A stretch of DNA of 34,654 bases from WGOA01 sp964429745 (GTDB lineage Bacteria > Bacteroidota > Bacteroidia > Chitinophagales > BACL12). Positions 1-9,971 of the stretch are shown here, one piece after another (within the stretch, counting starts at the first letter, position 1; each line of letters begins with the position of its first letter). The stretch is taken from assembly GCA_964429745.1 (NCBI GenBank), contig CAYSDI010000033.1, positions 1 to 34,654 of the forward strand, given 5' to 3'. The notes below the pieces were generated by a model that saw only the letters and a program-made list of their open reading frames with translations, did no database searches and was not told the DNA's origin. A program made the translations under genes and the position numbers.

Positions 1-110
1 ACCGGTTCCGCAAACGCAGCCGCAATACCGGAATGGGCACCGGTTCCGTAATCAAGCCAGCACGTCAAGCCACCAATCACCCCATCTCATATGTTTTTTT
101 TCAAAGGAAG

Positions 111-280
111 CGACGAAGTGCCCCCACCTACGCCGCGTGTCTCCCCGTGCGGAGGAGGCGGGGGCACTTCGTCGTCTCTGTTGAGGTTGCCGGAGGCGGG
201 GGCACTTCGTCGTCTCTGTTGAGGTTGCCGGAGGCGGGGGCACTTCGTCGTCTCTGTTGAGGTTGCCTGAGAGGGGGCAC
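111..280. repeat. Three 38-bp tandem repeats with an inverted partial copy
   Basis: Three identical, directly adjacent 38-bp units lie at 154-191, 192-229 and 230-267. Each begins GGAGGCGGGGGCACTTCG and ends GAGGTTGCC. A degenerate start of a fourth unit (GAGAGGGGGCAC) follows. The core GGGGGCACTTCGTCG (160-174) is repeated as its exact reverse complement at 111-125, so a 15-bp stem with a 34-nt loop can form. There are no unique spacers, so this is not a CRISPR array. Because 38 is not a multiple of three, reading frames through it change with each unit, and the open frames across it look accidental. It lies downstream of the DUF5522 gene. It is probably a dispersed intergenic repeat family, but that cannot be shown from one window. 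Confidence 0.85.
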
Positions 281-299
281 ATGTTTGCGACGTGCCCGC

Positions 300-500
300 T
301 CAATCAGCCGGATCCATTGCTGGTGGCACGTAACCATACGGACAATGCCGGCAGCCGCTCTTGCAGCAATAGCCCCGCTCCTCCAAGTAGCGCGCAGTAA
401 ACACCATTCGACCTAAAGGATCAAAATAGTAGTGAATGCCAGCCTGCATAGCCGGCTGGCGGCATGAGCGGCGGTCGGGCTTGCCGGCGCTATCGGTCAT
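300..500 (-). CDS. Small Cys-rich DUF5522 family protein
   Basis: A 66-residue protein whose core (a tyrosine pair, then VFTARYLEERGYCC, SGCRHCPYG) matches the small DUF5522 proteins common in Bacteroidota. The four cysteines in a CC-x3-C-x2-C arrangement with neighbouring His and Tyr suggest metal binding, which is inference; no function is established as far as I know. The start codon overlaps the purB stop as ATGA (497-500), so it is translationally coupled to purB and should be the second gene of a purB operon. The first 20 residues (rich in R, P and S) are poorly conserved-looking; the family core starts around residue 20. It ends just before the repeat block. Confidence 0.75.
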   Translation of the reverse strand: MTDSAGKPDRRSCRQPAMQAGIHYYFDPLGRMVFTARYLEERGYCCKSGCRHCPYGYVPPAMDPAD

Positions 501-1843
501 GGCATACCGATGTAGGTATCCGGGCGCAGAGCGAACAGTTCTGCTTTTACGTCCGGGTCGATGTCCAATTCCTGAATGAAAGCCTTAAGGGTGGCTGGGG
601 TAATTTTTTCGCCCGTGCGGGTGAGCGCCTTCAACTTCTCGTAGGGCTCGGGGAAAAATTCGCGGCGCAGAATGGTTTGAATCGCCTCCGCGAGCACTGC
701 CCAATTCTGGTCCAGGTCGGTGTGGATAGCCTCTTTGTTGACGGTGAGTTTGTCCAGGCCCTTGCGAATGGCCCGCAACGCGATCAAGGTATGCGCGAAA
801 GGGACGCCGATAGATCGGCTAACGGTGGAATCGGTCAGGTCGCGCTGCAACCGCGAGATCGGCAGTTTGGCGCTGAGGTGCTCTAAAATCGCGTTGGCCA
901 GGCCCAGATTGCCCTCGGCATTTTCGAAGTCGATGGGGTTGATCTTGTGGGGCATGGCCGAAGAACCCACTTCCGACGCTTCCAGGCGTTGGAGGAAATA
1001 GTTCATGGCGATGTACTGCCACATATCGCGACATAAATCTAATAATATCGTATTAATTCGTTTCATATTGTCGAAACGGGCTGCCAAGCCATCGTACTGT
1101 TCAATCTGGGTGGTCCATTGCTGGCGTTCCAGGCTGAGGTAATCGCTCAGAAAAACGTTGCCAAAGCCGGGCCAGTCAATGTCGGGATAGGCGGCGTGGT
1201 GCGCATTGAAGTTGCCCGTAGCCCCGCCAAATTTCCCCGTATGCGGAAGGGCGTTGAATTCTGAAAACTGCGATTCCAACCGGTCAACGAAGACTTTGAT
1301 TTCTTTGCCCAGCCGGGTGGGGGAGGCTGGTTGTCCGTGGGTGCGGGCCAGCATAGGAATGTTCCACCACTCTTTTGACAGTGCATCAAGCCGGGAAATC
1401 ACGTCGCGGACTGCGGGCTGGTACACCGACCGGCAGGCGGCTTTTAACGCCATGGGCATGGCCGTGTTGTTGATGTCCTGCGAGGTGAGCCCAAAGTGGA
1501 TGAACTCCATCCAGTCTTCCAGTCCACTAGCCGCAAAGCGCTCCTTCATCCAGTATTCCACCGCTTTCACATCGTGGTTGGTCGTTTTTTCGATCTCCTT
1601 GATGGCAGCGGCTTCGCGCTCCGTGAAGTCGTCCACCAGGGCGCGAATAGTTTCCGGGGCATCGTCGGGCAGGTCGTCCAGTTGGGGCAGGCCCAAATCC
1701 ACGAGGGCCAAAAAGTATTCCACCTCTACACGCAGGCGATAGCGGATGAGGGCAAATTCAGAGAAATAGGGGCTTAATTCCCGCGTTTTGGAGGCATAAC
1801 GGCCGTCTACAGGGCCAATTGCCGTCAATTCTGATAAAGCCAT
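497..1843 (-). CDS. purB: Adenylosuccinate lyase
   Basis: Catalyses two beta-eliminations in purine synthesis: SAICAR to AICAR plus fumarate, and adenylosuccinate to AMP plus fumarate. It is cytosolic and homotetrameric in the family. The N-terminus (LSELTAIGPVDGRYASKT) and the signature loop SSAMPHKINPIDFENAEGN follow the longer E. coli PurB type rather than the B. subtilis type. The frame stays open to a TTG at 1861, but the ATG at 1843 gives the family-like MALSELTAIGPVDGRY start and 448 residues, the usual length. A minus-strand TAacTTTG box (1878-1885) would give a leader of about 28 nt. It is followed by the coupled DUF5522 gene and is divergent from the secreted nuclease gene. Confidence 0.96.
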   Translation of the reverse strand: MALSELTAIGPVDGRYASKTRELSPYFSEFALIRYRLRVEVEYFLALVDLGLPQLDDLPDDAPETIRALVDDFTEREAAAIKEIEKTTNHDVKAVEYWMKERFAASGLEDWMEFIHFGLTSQDINNTAMPMALKAACRSVYQPAVRDVISRLDALSKEWWNIPMLARTHGQPASPTRLGKEIKVFVDRLESQFSEFNALPHTGKFGGATGNFNAHHAAYPDIDWPGFGNVFLSDYLSLERQQWTTQIEQYDGLAARFDNMKRINTILLDLCRDMWQYIAMNYFLQRLEASEVGSSAMPHKINPIDFENAEGNLGLANAILEHLSAKLPISRLQRDLTDSTVSRSIGVPFAHTLIALRAIRKGLDKLTVNKEAIHTDLDQNWAVLAEAIQTILRREFFPEPYEKLKALTRTGEKITPATLKAFIQELDIDPDVKAELFALRPDTYIGMP

Positions 1844-1877
1844 ATGTTGTGGAAAGGTCAAGAAGGCGTTTACCGGG

Positions 1878-1885
1878 CAAAGTTA
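1878..1885 (-). promoter_or_regulatory. -7 box TAACTTTG for purB
   Basis: Matches the Bacteroidota sigma-ABfr -7 consensus TAnnTTTG on the minus strand, 34 nt before the purB ATG. No convincing -33 TTTG. It is separated from the plus-strand box at 1894 by only 8 bp. Confidence 0.6.
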
Positions 1886-1893
1886 TGCCGTCT

Positions 1894-1901
1894 TACCTTT
1901 G
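1894..1901 (+). promoter_or_regulatory. -7 box TACCTTTG for the secreted nuclease
   Basis: Perfect TAnnTTTG box. The GTG start at 1906 follows after four bases (TGCG), so transcription would begin at or next to the start codon. Confidence 0.6.
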
Positions 1902-1905
1902 TGCG

Positions 1906-3564
1906 GTGAATACCTCAACCCTTCGTTTGTTTTCAAGGCGCCCAATTTCCTGGCGATTGTTTTCCTGGCTGGTCGTCGTATTGCCGGTCAGTTTTTCCAG
2001 TGTTGCGCAAACGCTGGAGCTTTCTTTGTCTACGCTGGCTTTTGGCGATGTCTTTACGGATGACCCAGCCGAGCTTTCGCTGGAGCTGACCAATACGGGC
2101 GAAGGGGAAATTACCATCAGCGACGCCAATGCGTTTAACCCGGCTTTTGAGGCGCTGGACACCGCCTGGACGCTCGCGGCCGGGGCAACGGTTACGGTTG
2201 CGGTTCGTTTTTCACCGCGCCACAACATTCCCCACAATAGCGAATTGGTGCTGGTCACCAATTTTTACGAAGGCAACCTGACGGTTGATTTGACAGGCCG
2301 GGGTGTGTATCCCGAAAGTTACTACCTGCCCACCCAGGACCTGAGCCAAGAGGCACTTAAAACGGCGCTGAGCAACCTGATCGACGATCACATCAGCTTG
2401 GGCTATACGCCAGCTCGCGACGAAATGTACATGGTCATCGACAACCAGCGGGTCAATGGTGCCGGGGCCTTGGTCAACACGCTGGAAGATTGCTACACCG
2501 CCCGGATCGTGGCCGGGTACATTGACCGCACGGACGCGCAGAACAGCGATAACGTCAACACCGAGCACACCTGGCCACAAAGCGAATTTGGTTCGGCAGA
2601 GCCAATGCAGTCTGATATTTTTCATTTGTTTATTTCAGATGCAAACGCCAACAGTGTGCGGGGCAACCTTCCGTTTGGAAACGTCGCCACGCCGGACTGG
2701 ACTGGTGGTGGCTCTGAGCGGGGGGGCGGTGTGTTTGAAGTGCGCGATGCGCACAAAGGCAGAACGGCTCGGGGCATGCTCTATTTCTACCTGCACTATG
2801 GCAACGAGGGGTCCTTCCTCACAGCCGGGCAAGAGAGCGTGCTTCGCGGGTGGCACCGAAATTTTTCCCCGGAAATAGTGGAGCAGCGCCGCAACGACGC
2901 CATTTTTTTAGTGCAGGACAATCGCAATCCGCTCATTGATCATCCGGAGTTTGACGACCGAATTAGTTCCTACCTCTCCACAGCCGTGGAGCCTGCCATC
3001 AACACGGTTGCGCTAACGGAAGCGGAGGCTAATTTCGGCCTAGTGACCGAAGCCGGTATTCGCAAGCACCGCGTGGTGTTGGTGGCCGATGGAAATCGCA
3101 GCATTGCCTTGAGCGGAGCAAGTGTGTCGCATCCCGATTTAAGCTTAACAGTTGTGCCAACGGAAATTGCCGCCGGCGAGAGCGGATTTATTGAACTGAC
3201 TTACGCGCCGTCCGGCAGCGATGTGTTCACCGACACCTTGTTTTTTACCAGCAGCTCAGACAACCTGCCCGCTGGGGCCGTTGTAATTTTCGGCGGTGCG
3301 GAACTTACCGGGCTGGCGACAGCGGATGTTTCGGCCGGCTGGCAATCCTGGTTTTCAGGATCGTCGGAATTGCAGGTGGTTTGGGGTGAGCCTGTCACAG
3401 GTACGCTGCGGCTGTTTTCGCTTTCCGGACAACTTATCCTTACTAAGCCCGTAGAGGGGGAAACGCGGGTACGTGTTTCCGGCCTGGATTTGCAGGCAGC
3501 GCACTATCTGCTGGAATGGGATGGCTCCTCCGGCGTACAGCGCAATTTGCTGTACAAACCCTGA
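1906..3564 (+). CDS. Secreted EndA/NucM-type endonuclease I with T9SS sorting domain
   Basis: Predicted extracellular nonspecific nuclease of the endonuclease I (EndA/NucM, His-Me finger) family, probably for scavenging DNA or remodelling biofilm. From the GTG at 1906 it has 552 residues: a signal peptide (hydrophobic LFSWLVVVLPVSFSSVAQ), a HYDIN/choice-of-anchor-D-like beta domain, then the nuclease core with EHTWPQSEFG (catalytic His about residue 221) and the family block SDIFHLFISDANANSVRGN. A second beta-sandwich domain follows, and the last 70 residues look like a type A Por/T9SS sorting domain (LFSLSGQLI). The frame extends upstream to 1819 with an ATG at 1885, but these lie before or inside the -7 box at 1894 and would put a long hydrophilic extension ahead of the signal peptide, so I prefer GTG 1906. 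Confidence 0.88.
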   Translation: MNTSTLRLFSRRPISWRLFSWLVVVLPVSFSSVAQTLELSLSTLAFGDVFTDDPAELSLELTNTGEGEITISDANAFNPAFEALDTAWTLAAGATVTVAVRFSPRHNIPHNSELVLVTNFYEGNLTVDLTGRGVYPESYYLPTQDLSQEALKTALSNLIDDHISLGYTPARDEMYMVIDNQRVNGAGALVNTLEDCYTARIVAGYIDRTDAQNSDNVNTEHTWPQSEFGSAEPMQSDIFHLFISDANANSVRGNLPFGNVATPDWTGGGSERGGGVFEVRDAHKGRTARGMLYFYLHYGNEGSFLTAGQESVLRGWHRNFSPEIVEQRRNDAIFLVQDNRNPLIDHPEFDDRISSYLSTAVEPAINTVALTEAEANFGLVTEAGIRKHRVVLVADGNRSIALSGASVSHPDLSLTVVPTEIAAGESGFIELTYAPSGSDVFTDTLFFTSSSDNLPAGAVVIFGGAELTGLATADVSAGWQSWFSGSSELQVVWGEPVTGTLRLFSLSGQLILTKPVEGETRVRVSGLDLQAAHYLLEWDGSSGVQRNLLYKP

Positions 3565-3645
3565 TCACCGATACTTTTGGCTCACTCAAAACCTCGCAAA
3601 TTGCACCCTAAAAGGGTGCTGGTGTCCGTTTTGGTTCAAAAGAAA

Positions 3646-3653
3646 TACCTTTG
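3646..3653 (+). promoter_or_regulatory. -7 box TACCTTTG upstream of topA
   Basis: Perfect TAnnTTTG match, 68 nt before the topA ATG. The predicted leader contains the signal-peptide-like reading at 3662-3721. Confidence 0.5.
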
Positions 3654-3661
3654 AACCCCGT

Positions 3662-3721
3662 TTGCTCGCGGTTGTTTCTATTCTAGTTGCCTCCACCTGC
3701 TTTGCACAAACCAGCTCTTGA
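3662..3721 (+). other. Possible 19-residue leader or signal-peptide remnant before topA
   Basis: From a TTG eight bases after the -7 box, this frame encodes a 19-residue peptide with a signal-peptide look: a hydrophobic run LAVVSILVAS followed by TCFAQTSS, then TGA. The topA ATG (3722) starts on the very next base. It may be a translated leader coupled to topA, the relic of a deleted secreted-protein gene, or chance. No ATG or RBS supports it. Confidence 0.2.
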
Positions 3722-6055
<2,334 letters not shown>

Positions 6056-6066
6056 ACTGGATCGCC

Positions 6067-6074
6067 TAACTTTC
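6067..6074 (+). promoter_or_regulatory. Near-consensus -7 box TAACTTTC
   Basis: One mismatch to TAnnTTTG (final C), three bases before the GTG at 6078. Same geometry as the leaderless-type starts elsewhere in the window, but weaker. Confidence 0.35.
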
Positions 6075-6077
6075 CGC

Positions 6078-7034
6078 GTGCCGTCACCCGATTTACTTTC
6101 GCCAGACTCTCAGTCTTCAAATTTTCTTTCACCCAAGGAAATTGAGGCCCTGATCTTCCTGTTGGACGATCCCGATGAAGCTATCCACCGCTCGGTTTCT
6201 GAGCGATTGGCCGAGCAGGGAATCCAGATTATTCCGCTGTTGGAAAAAGCCTGGGAACACAACCTGGATCCGCTGCTACAGGAGCGGGTGGAGCAGTTGA
6301 CCCACCGCATTCAATACGAGGATGTTCGAAAGGCTTTGGAGCGCTGGGCGGCTGACGATGCGGAAGACTTGATGGAAGCGGCTTTGTTGTTGGACCGCTA
6401 TGCCTACCCGGAGCGCGATCAGACGGCGATCCGCGAGAAGGTGGCCGAACTGCGCCGCGCTGTTTGGCTGGAATTGTCGCAGTACCTGACTCCTCTGGAA
6501 AAAGTGCACGTGGTCAACCAGGTATTGTTTCGGCATTTGGGTTTTGCCGGGCTGGATGATCTTGCCCGGGATCCCCGCGCGGCCTACCTGGGCACCTTGT
6601 TGGAAACGCGCAAAGGAAATCCCTTGAGCCTGGGTTTGCTCTACTTAATTCTGGCCCAACAACTCGAGTTGCCCGTGTACGGGGTGCGTTTTCCGCAGCA
6701 TCCACTCCTCGCCGTGACCGAAGGCTATTTGCTTGATTTTGCTCGCCCGGCGCTGCGCGATCAGGTAGTTTTTTACCTGTATCCCTTTCGCCATGGTGCG
6801 GTCGTAACGGCCCGCGACATAGAAGACAACCTGCAAAAAGCGGGTGTCAAAGCTCGCCCGGAGTTTTACATGCCCGTTTCAAACCGAAGCATGTTCCGGG
6901 AAATGTTGCTGATTCTGGAAAACCTGTACCGGGGAAAAGACCAGGTGGACAAAGCGACAGAAATTGCGGGCTTGCGGGCGGTGCTGCAAGAAAATGCGCT
7001 GCCTGCTGCGGAAGGAGGAAATTCAGCGGGATAA
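6078..7034 (+). CDS. SirB1/transglutaminase-like family protein
   Basis: 318 residues. The C-terminal two thirds match the SirB1 family (Transglut_core2): LTPLEKVHVVNQVLFRHLGF, then RKGNPLSLGLLYLILAQQL and VRFPQHPLL. The N-terminal 100 residues (SPKEIEALIFLLDDPDEA, IQIIPLLEKAWE) are helical and HEAT-like. The first Cys of a classical Cys-His-Asp transglutaminase triad is not evident (the segment reads GNPLSLG), so enzymatic activity is doubtful. I do not know a proven substrate; Proteobacterial sirB1 is often linked to prfA/prmC, and here prfB follows convergently. GTG start with a near-consensus -7 box only three bases upstream. Cytosolic, no signal peptide. Confidence 0.8.
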   Translation: MPSPDLLSPDSQSSNFLSPKEIEALIFLLDDPDEAIHRSVSERLAEQGIQIIPLLEKAWEHNLDPLLQERVEQLTHRIQYEDVRKALERWAADDAEDLMEAALLLDRYAYPERDQTAIREKVAELRRAVWLELSQYLTPLEKVHVVNQVLFRHLGFAGLDDLARDPRAAYLGTLLETRKGNPLSLGLLYLILAQQLELPVYGVRFPQHPLLAVTEGYLLDFARPALRDQVVFYLYPFRHGAVVTARDIEDNLQKAGVKARPEFYMPVSNRSMFREMLLILENLYRGKDQVDKATEIAGLRAVLQENALPAAEGGNSAG

Positions 7035-7105
7035 ATAAACGAAAGGATTGGGATAATATATCAAAGCACGACCTTGGTCCGAAAGCGAGCAACCCGTCCC
7101 TAACC

Positions 7106-8185
7106 TTAATCCGGCATCAACAGCCAGGCCTTAATAAACTCGTGCAGTTCGCCATCCAGAACGGCTTGAACATTGCTGGTTTCATGGCCAGTGCGCACGT
7201 CTTTGATGAGTTTATAGGGATGCAAAACGTAATTGCGGATCTGCGAACCCCACTCAATCTTCTTTTTGGTGGCTTCCGTTTTGTCCCGCTCGTCCTGCTG
7301 TTTGCGCAGTTCCATGTCGTAGAGCCGCGACTTAAGCATTTTTAAGGCCGTTTCGCGGTTGCCGTGCTGCGAACGGCCTTCCTGGCATTCCACAACGATG
7401 CCGGAGGGCAAGTGCCGCACGCGTACGGCGGTTTCCACCTTGTTCACGTTTTGGCCCCCTGCGCCACTGGCGCGGAACGTGTCCCAGTCCAGATCGGCCG
7501 AGCTGATCACAATTTCGATGGTGTCGTCTACTTCTGGATACACGAACACCGACGCAAACGACGTATGCCGACGCGCGCTGGAATCAAAGGGCGAGATTCG
7601 CACCAGGCGGTGCACCCCGTTCTCGCACTTGAGGTAGCCGTAGGCAAATTCCCCTTTGATCTCAAGCGAAGCGGAACGTATGCCTGCCACATCGCCCGGT
7701 TGGTAGTCGAGCTCGCGAACGGTGAAACCCTGCTTTTCCGCGTACATGCGGTACATCCGCAACAGTATTTCTGCCCAATCGCAACTTTCGGTTCCACCAG
7801 CCCCGGAGTTGATCATCAGGATAGCGCTCAGCGAATCCTGCTCTTCGCTGAGCGTGCTTTTCATTTCCAGACCAGCCATGATGTCCTCGGCTTGCCCTTC
7901 GGCTTCAGCCAAATCCTGCCCGCTGGCCTCGCCTTCAGCCACAAACTCCTGCAGGATTTCAAGCTCCTGCACAACGGCTTCCGCCTTGCGGTACTCCGCT
8001 ACCCAGTTCTTTTCGACTTTGAGTGCGCGCATGATCTCCTCGGCCTTCCGGGGATCATCCCAAAAGCCCGGCTGAGAACTCACGGCATCGCCTTCCTCAA
8101 TCCGATGAAGGCGCTGGTCAATGTTCAGGTACTGCCTGAGGGTCGCCAGTTTTTCGGCCAGTTGTTTTTGCGTTTCGGTAGCCAG
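7106..8185 (-). CDS. prfB: Peptide chain release factor 2
   Basis: Recognises UGA/UAA stops and triggers peptide release. The RF2 anticodon tripeptide SPF (RISPFDSSARRHTSF) and the GGQ motif (GASGAGGQNVNKVETAV region, Gln about 245) are clear, and that Gln is the expected PrmC target. Most bacterial prfB genes need a +1 frameshift at CTT-TGA-C after codon 25 or so. Here the aligned codons read AGG CAG TAC CTG AAC ATT GAC, fully in frame, so the autoregulatory shift has been lost. The start is unclear: the frame is open to 8314 (TTG) with an ATG at 8293, but a TAtcTTTG box at 8264-8271 lies inside that stretch. Downstream of the box there is no in-frame ATG, GTG or TTG near the conserved N-terminus, only CTG at 8185, which gives 359 residues, the family length. 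Confidence 0.9.
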   Translation of the reverse strand: MATETQKQLAEKLATLRQYLNIDQRLHRIEEGDAVSSQPGFWDDPRKAEEIMRALKVEKNWVAEYRKAEAVVQELEILQEFVAEGEASGQDLAEAEGQAEDIMAGLEMKSTLSEEQDSLSAILMINSGAGGTESCDWAEILLRMYRMYAEKQGFTVRELDYQPGDVAGIRSASLEIKGEFAYGYLKCENGVHRLVRISPFDSSARRHTSFASVFVYPEVDDTIEIVISSADLDWDTFRASGAGGQNVNKVETAVRVRHLPSGIVVECQEGRSQHGNRETALKMLKSRLYDMELRKQQDERDKTEATKKKIEWGSQIRNYVLHPYKLIKDVRTGHETSNVQAVLDGELHEFIKAWLLMPD

Positions 8186-8263
8186 GGGATGCTGCGTTTT
8201 GTGGAATAAAAACCGGGGAAACGGCCTGCGGGCGCATGGCGGGACGCGCTCGCTCCGGAGCGG

Positions 8264-8271
8264 CAAAGATA
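8264..8271 (-). promoter_or_regulatory. -7 box TATCTTTG for prfB
   Basis: Perfect TAnnTTTG match on the minus strand between the yraN-like gene and the conserved part of prfB. If used, the upstream ATG (8293) and TTG (8314) of the prfB frame would not be transcribed from it. Confidence 0.5.
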
Positions 8272-8297
8272 AGCCGTCGGCCTTTGTTCCCATGCCT

Positions 8298-8330
8298 GCC
8301 AATGACCGGGCCAATGACCGGGCTAATGCC
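8298..8330. repeat. 12-bp tandem repeat, 2.6 copies
   Basis: GCCAATGACCGG occurs at 8298-8309 and 8310-8321, followed by a partial degenerate third copy (GCTAATGCC). It fills the gap between the yraN-like gene and prfB. Confidence 0.8.
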
Positions 8331-8335
8331 TTAAG

Positions 8336-8836
8336 TTAAAGACCAGGAAAGAACGCATCCTGCTGGTGGTACAATCGGCAGCGGTCGCCGCGAACCCGGA
8401 TGGCAATCACGTCAAAGCGAAGGCTGAGGCAATCGCACTGAGTGCCCAGAAAAGCCGCCCCAGCCTGCCCGAGCTTGCGCTGTTTGGCCGGATTGACCGC
8501 CTCTTCTGGCCTGCTCGGAGGATCCGTGCCCAACTCCCGCCTTGTTTTAACTTCCACCACCACCAACGTTTCGCCGAGCCGGGCCACCAAGTCTAATTCT
8601 AGTCTGCCGCAGCGCCAATTTCGGGCCAGAATACTGTAGCCCCGTCGCTGGAGCCAATGAGCCGCTACTATTTCGCCCCGTTGGCCAAGGCCCGATCGCT
8701 TCTGTGCGGACGTCTGGCCAGGCGTAAGGGTTGGAGCCTCGTCTGGTGACCGGTCTGCCGTCTGTTCCGCCTTCTGGTTTGGCATTCGGGACCCTCGCTT
8801 GGGCGGATTGTCGTTTCTTTGTTCTTCGTTGTTCAT
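8336..8836 (-). CDS. yraN: YraN/UPF0102 family nuclease-fold protein
   Basis: 166 residues. The core (GLGQRGEIVAAHWLQRRGY, ILARNWRC, GRLELDLVAR, VVVEVKTRR) is the UPF0102/YraN family, which has a Holliday-junction-resolvase-like nuclease fold; the E-x-D and ExK catalytic-type residues are present. Its biological role is not firmly established. The first 48 residues are a hydrophilic, low-complexity extension rich in N, P, Q, K and R that is not part of the family, so the true start may be the internal Met at residue 18. No -7 box was seen upstream. It precedes prfB on the same strand, separated by a 12-bp tandem repeat. Confidence 0.9.
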   Translation of the reverse strand: MNNEEQRNDNPPKRGSRMPNQKAEQTADRSPDEAPTLTPGQTSAQKRSGLGQRGEIVAAHWLQRRGYSILARNWRCGRLELDLVARLGETLVVVEVKTRRELGTDPPSRPEEAVNPAKQRKLGQAGAAFLGTQCDCLSLRFDVIAIRVRGDRCRLYHQQDAFFPGL

Positions 8837-8900
8837 GAGTGGGCAAGATGGCGCCGACCGCCGTTGTTCAGGGCAAAACAGCCCTTCGAACTAACGATTT

Positions 8901-9971
8901 GTGCATAACCTTTTGCTTGAAAAAGCCGTTCCTGAACACGCAATGCCCGATAGTCCTTCTGCCCAGAAACTCACCATGACCCATTCTATGGAAGCCCTCA
9001 TCCAGTCCTTCCCGGCGCAACTCCGGCAGGCCTTGGACATCGCAGAAAACACCCGGCTCAGGCCTGCGGTGCCCGTTCGCCAGATCCTGGTGGCTGGCAT
9101 GGGCGGCAGCGGCATCGGCGCTGATCTTGCGGCGGCACTGGCCCTGCCACCGGTCCCGATGGCCACGGTTAAAGATTACCACCTGCCCAAATGGGCTGGC
9201 CCCAAGACTTTGCTGCTCGCGTCTTCCTATTCCGGAGATACGGAGGAAACGCTGAGCGTGCTGGAGCAGGCGCTGGCGCAAAAATGCCGCATCGTGGGCA
9301 TTTCGTCGGGTGGCACAGTGGGTAAGATGGCCGCCGATAAAGGTTTTGACCACATTTTGGTTCCCGGGGGAAGGCCCCCGCGTTCTACGCTCGGCTTTTC
9401 GGTGGTGCAGCAACTGCGCGTCCTGAACCACTACGGCATGGGCCCTGCTTATCGCGAACCGCTGCTGCGCATCGCCGACCAGTTGGAGGAGCAACAAGCC
9501 GCCCTTCGAACCCAGGCAGCCGGGCTGGCAGCCCGTTTGGCAGACCGCACGCCGGTGCTCTACGCGACAACACGATGGCAGGCCGTCTTGTTGCGCTGGG
9601 TTCAGCAGATCCAGGAAAACGGCAAAATGCTCTGTTGGATGAACGTCTTGCCCGAGCTCAACCACAACGAATTAGTGGGTTGGAAAGACCAGCGGAACGA
9701 TCTGGCCGTATTGTTTTTTACGAGTGCACTGGACCATCCGCGCACCACGCGCTGTTCTCAGCTTACGCGGGACGTTGTGGAAGACTGTTGCGATCGCGTA
9801 TTGGGAGTTACTGGCCATGCCACCGACCCCTGGCTGCAAACCTTTTTGTGGATTCACCTGGGCGATTGGGTGTCCGTTGAACTGGCCGCCCTCCGCCAGG
9901 TTGACCCGGTGGAGATCGCGGTCATTGACCGATTAAAAGGAGAACTCGCAAAATGGGAGCAGAGTTTGTGA
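8901..9971 (+). CDS. Bifunctional phosphoglucose/phosphomannose isomerase (SIS domain)
   Basis: Interconverts fructose-6-phosphate with glucose-6-phosphate or mannose-6-phosphate. The protein has two sugar-isomerase (SIS) lobes: AGMGGSGIGADLAA with SSYSGDTEETLSVLEQAL in the first and ATTRWQAVLLRWVQQIQENG in the second. The bact-PGI C-terminal block ELNHNELVGW carries the family Glu and His, and PRSTLGF is the conserved hinge. It is the compact PGI/PMI type rather than classical Pgi. From GTG 8901 it has 356 residues, but ATG 8943 or ATG 8976 (MTHSMEALIQSFP) fits the family start better, so the first 25 residues are doubtful. The stop overlaps the lipB start region by 19 nt. Confidence 0.88.
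   Translation: MHNLLLEKAVPEHAMPDSPSAQKLTMTHSMEALIQSFPAQLRQALDIAENTRLRPAVPVRQILVAGMGGSGIGADLAAALALPPVPMATVKDYHLPKWAGPKTLLLASSYSGDTEETLSVLEQALAQKCRIVGISSGGTVGKMAADKGFDHILVPGGRPPRSTLGFSVVQQLRVLNHYGMGPAYREPLLRIADQLEEQQAALRTQAAGLAARLADRTPVLYATTRWQAVLLRWVQQIQENGKMLCWMNVLPELNHNELVGWKDQRNDLAVLFFTSALDHPRTTRCSQLTRDVVEDCCDRVLGVTGHATDPWLQTFLWIHLGDWVSVELAALRQVDPVEIAVIDRLKGELAKWEQSL

Noticed and set aside
1..80. A short minus-strand frame from GTG at 80 running off the left edge
   Set aside because: Only about 26 codons and no recognisable motif; a real gene is possible but cannot be supported.
154..267. CRISPR-like direct repeats
   Set aside because: Units are contiguous and identical with no unique spacers, and no cas gene is in the window.
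7364..8209. A 281-codon open frame opposite prfB
   Set aside because: Antisense shadow; RF2 motifs on the other strand are decisive.
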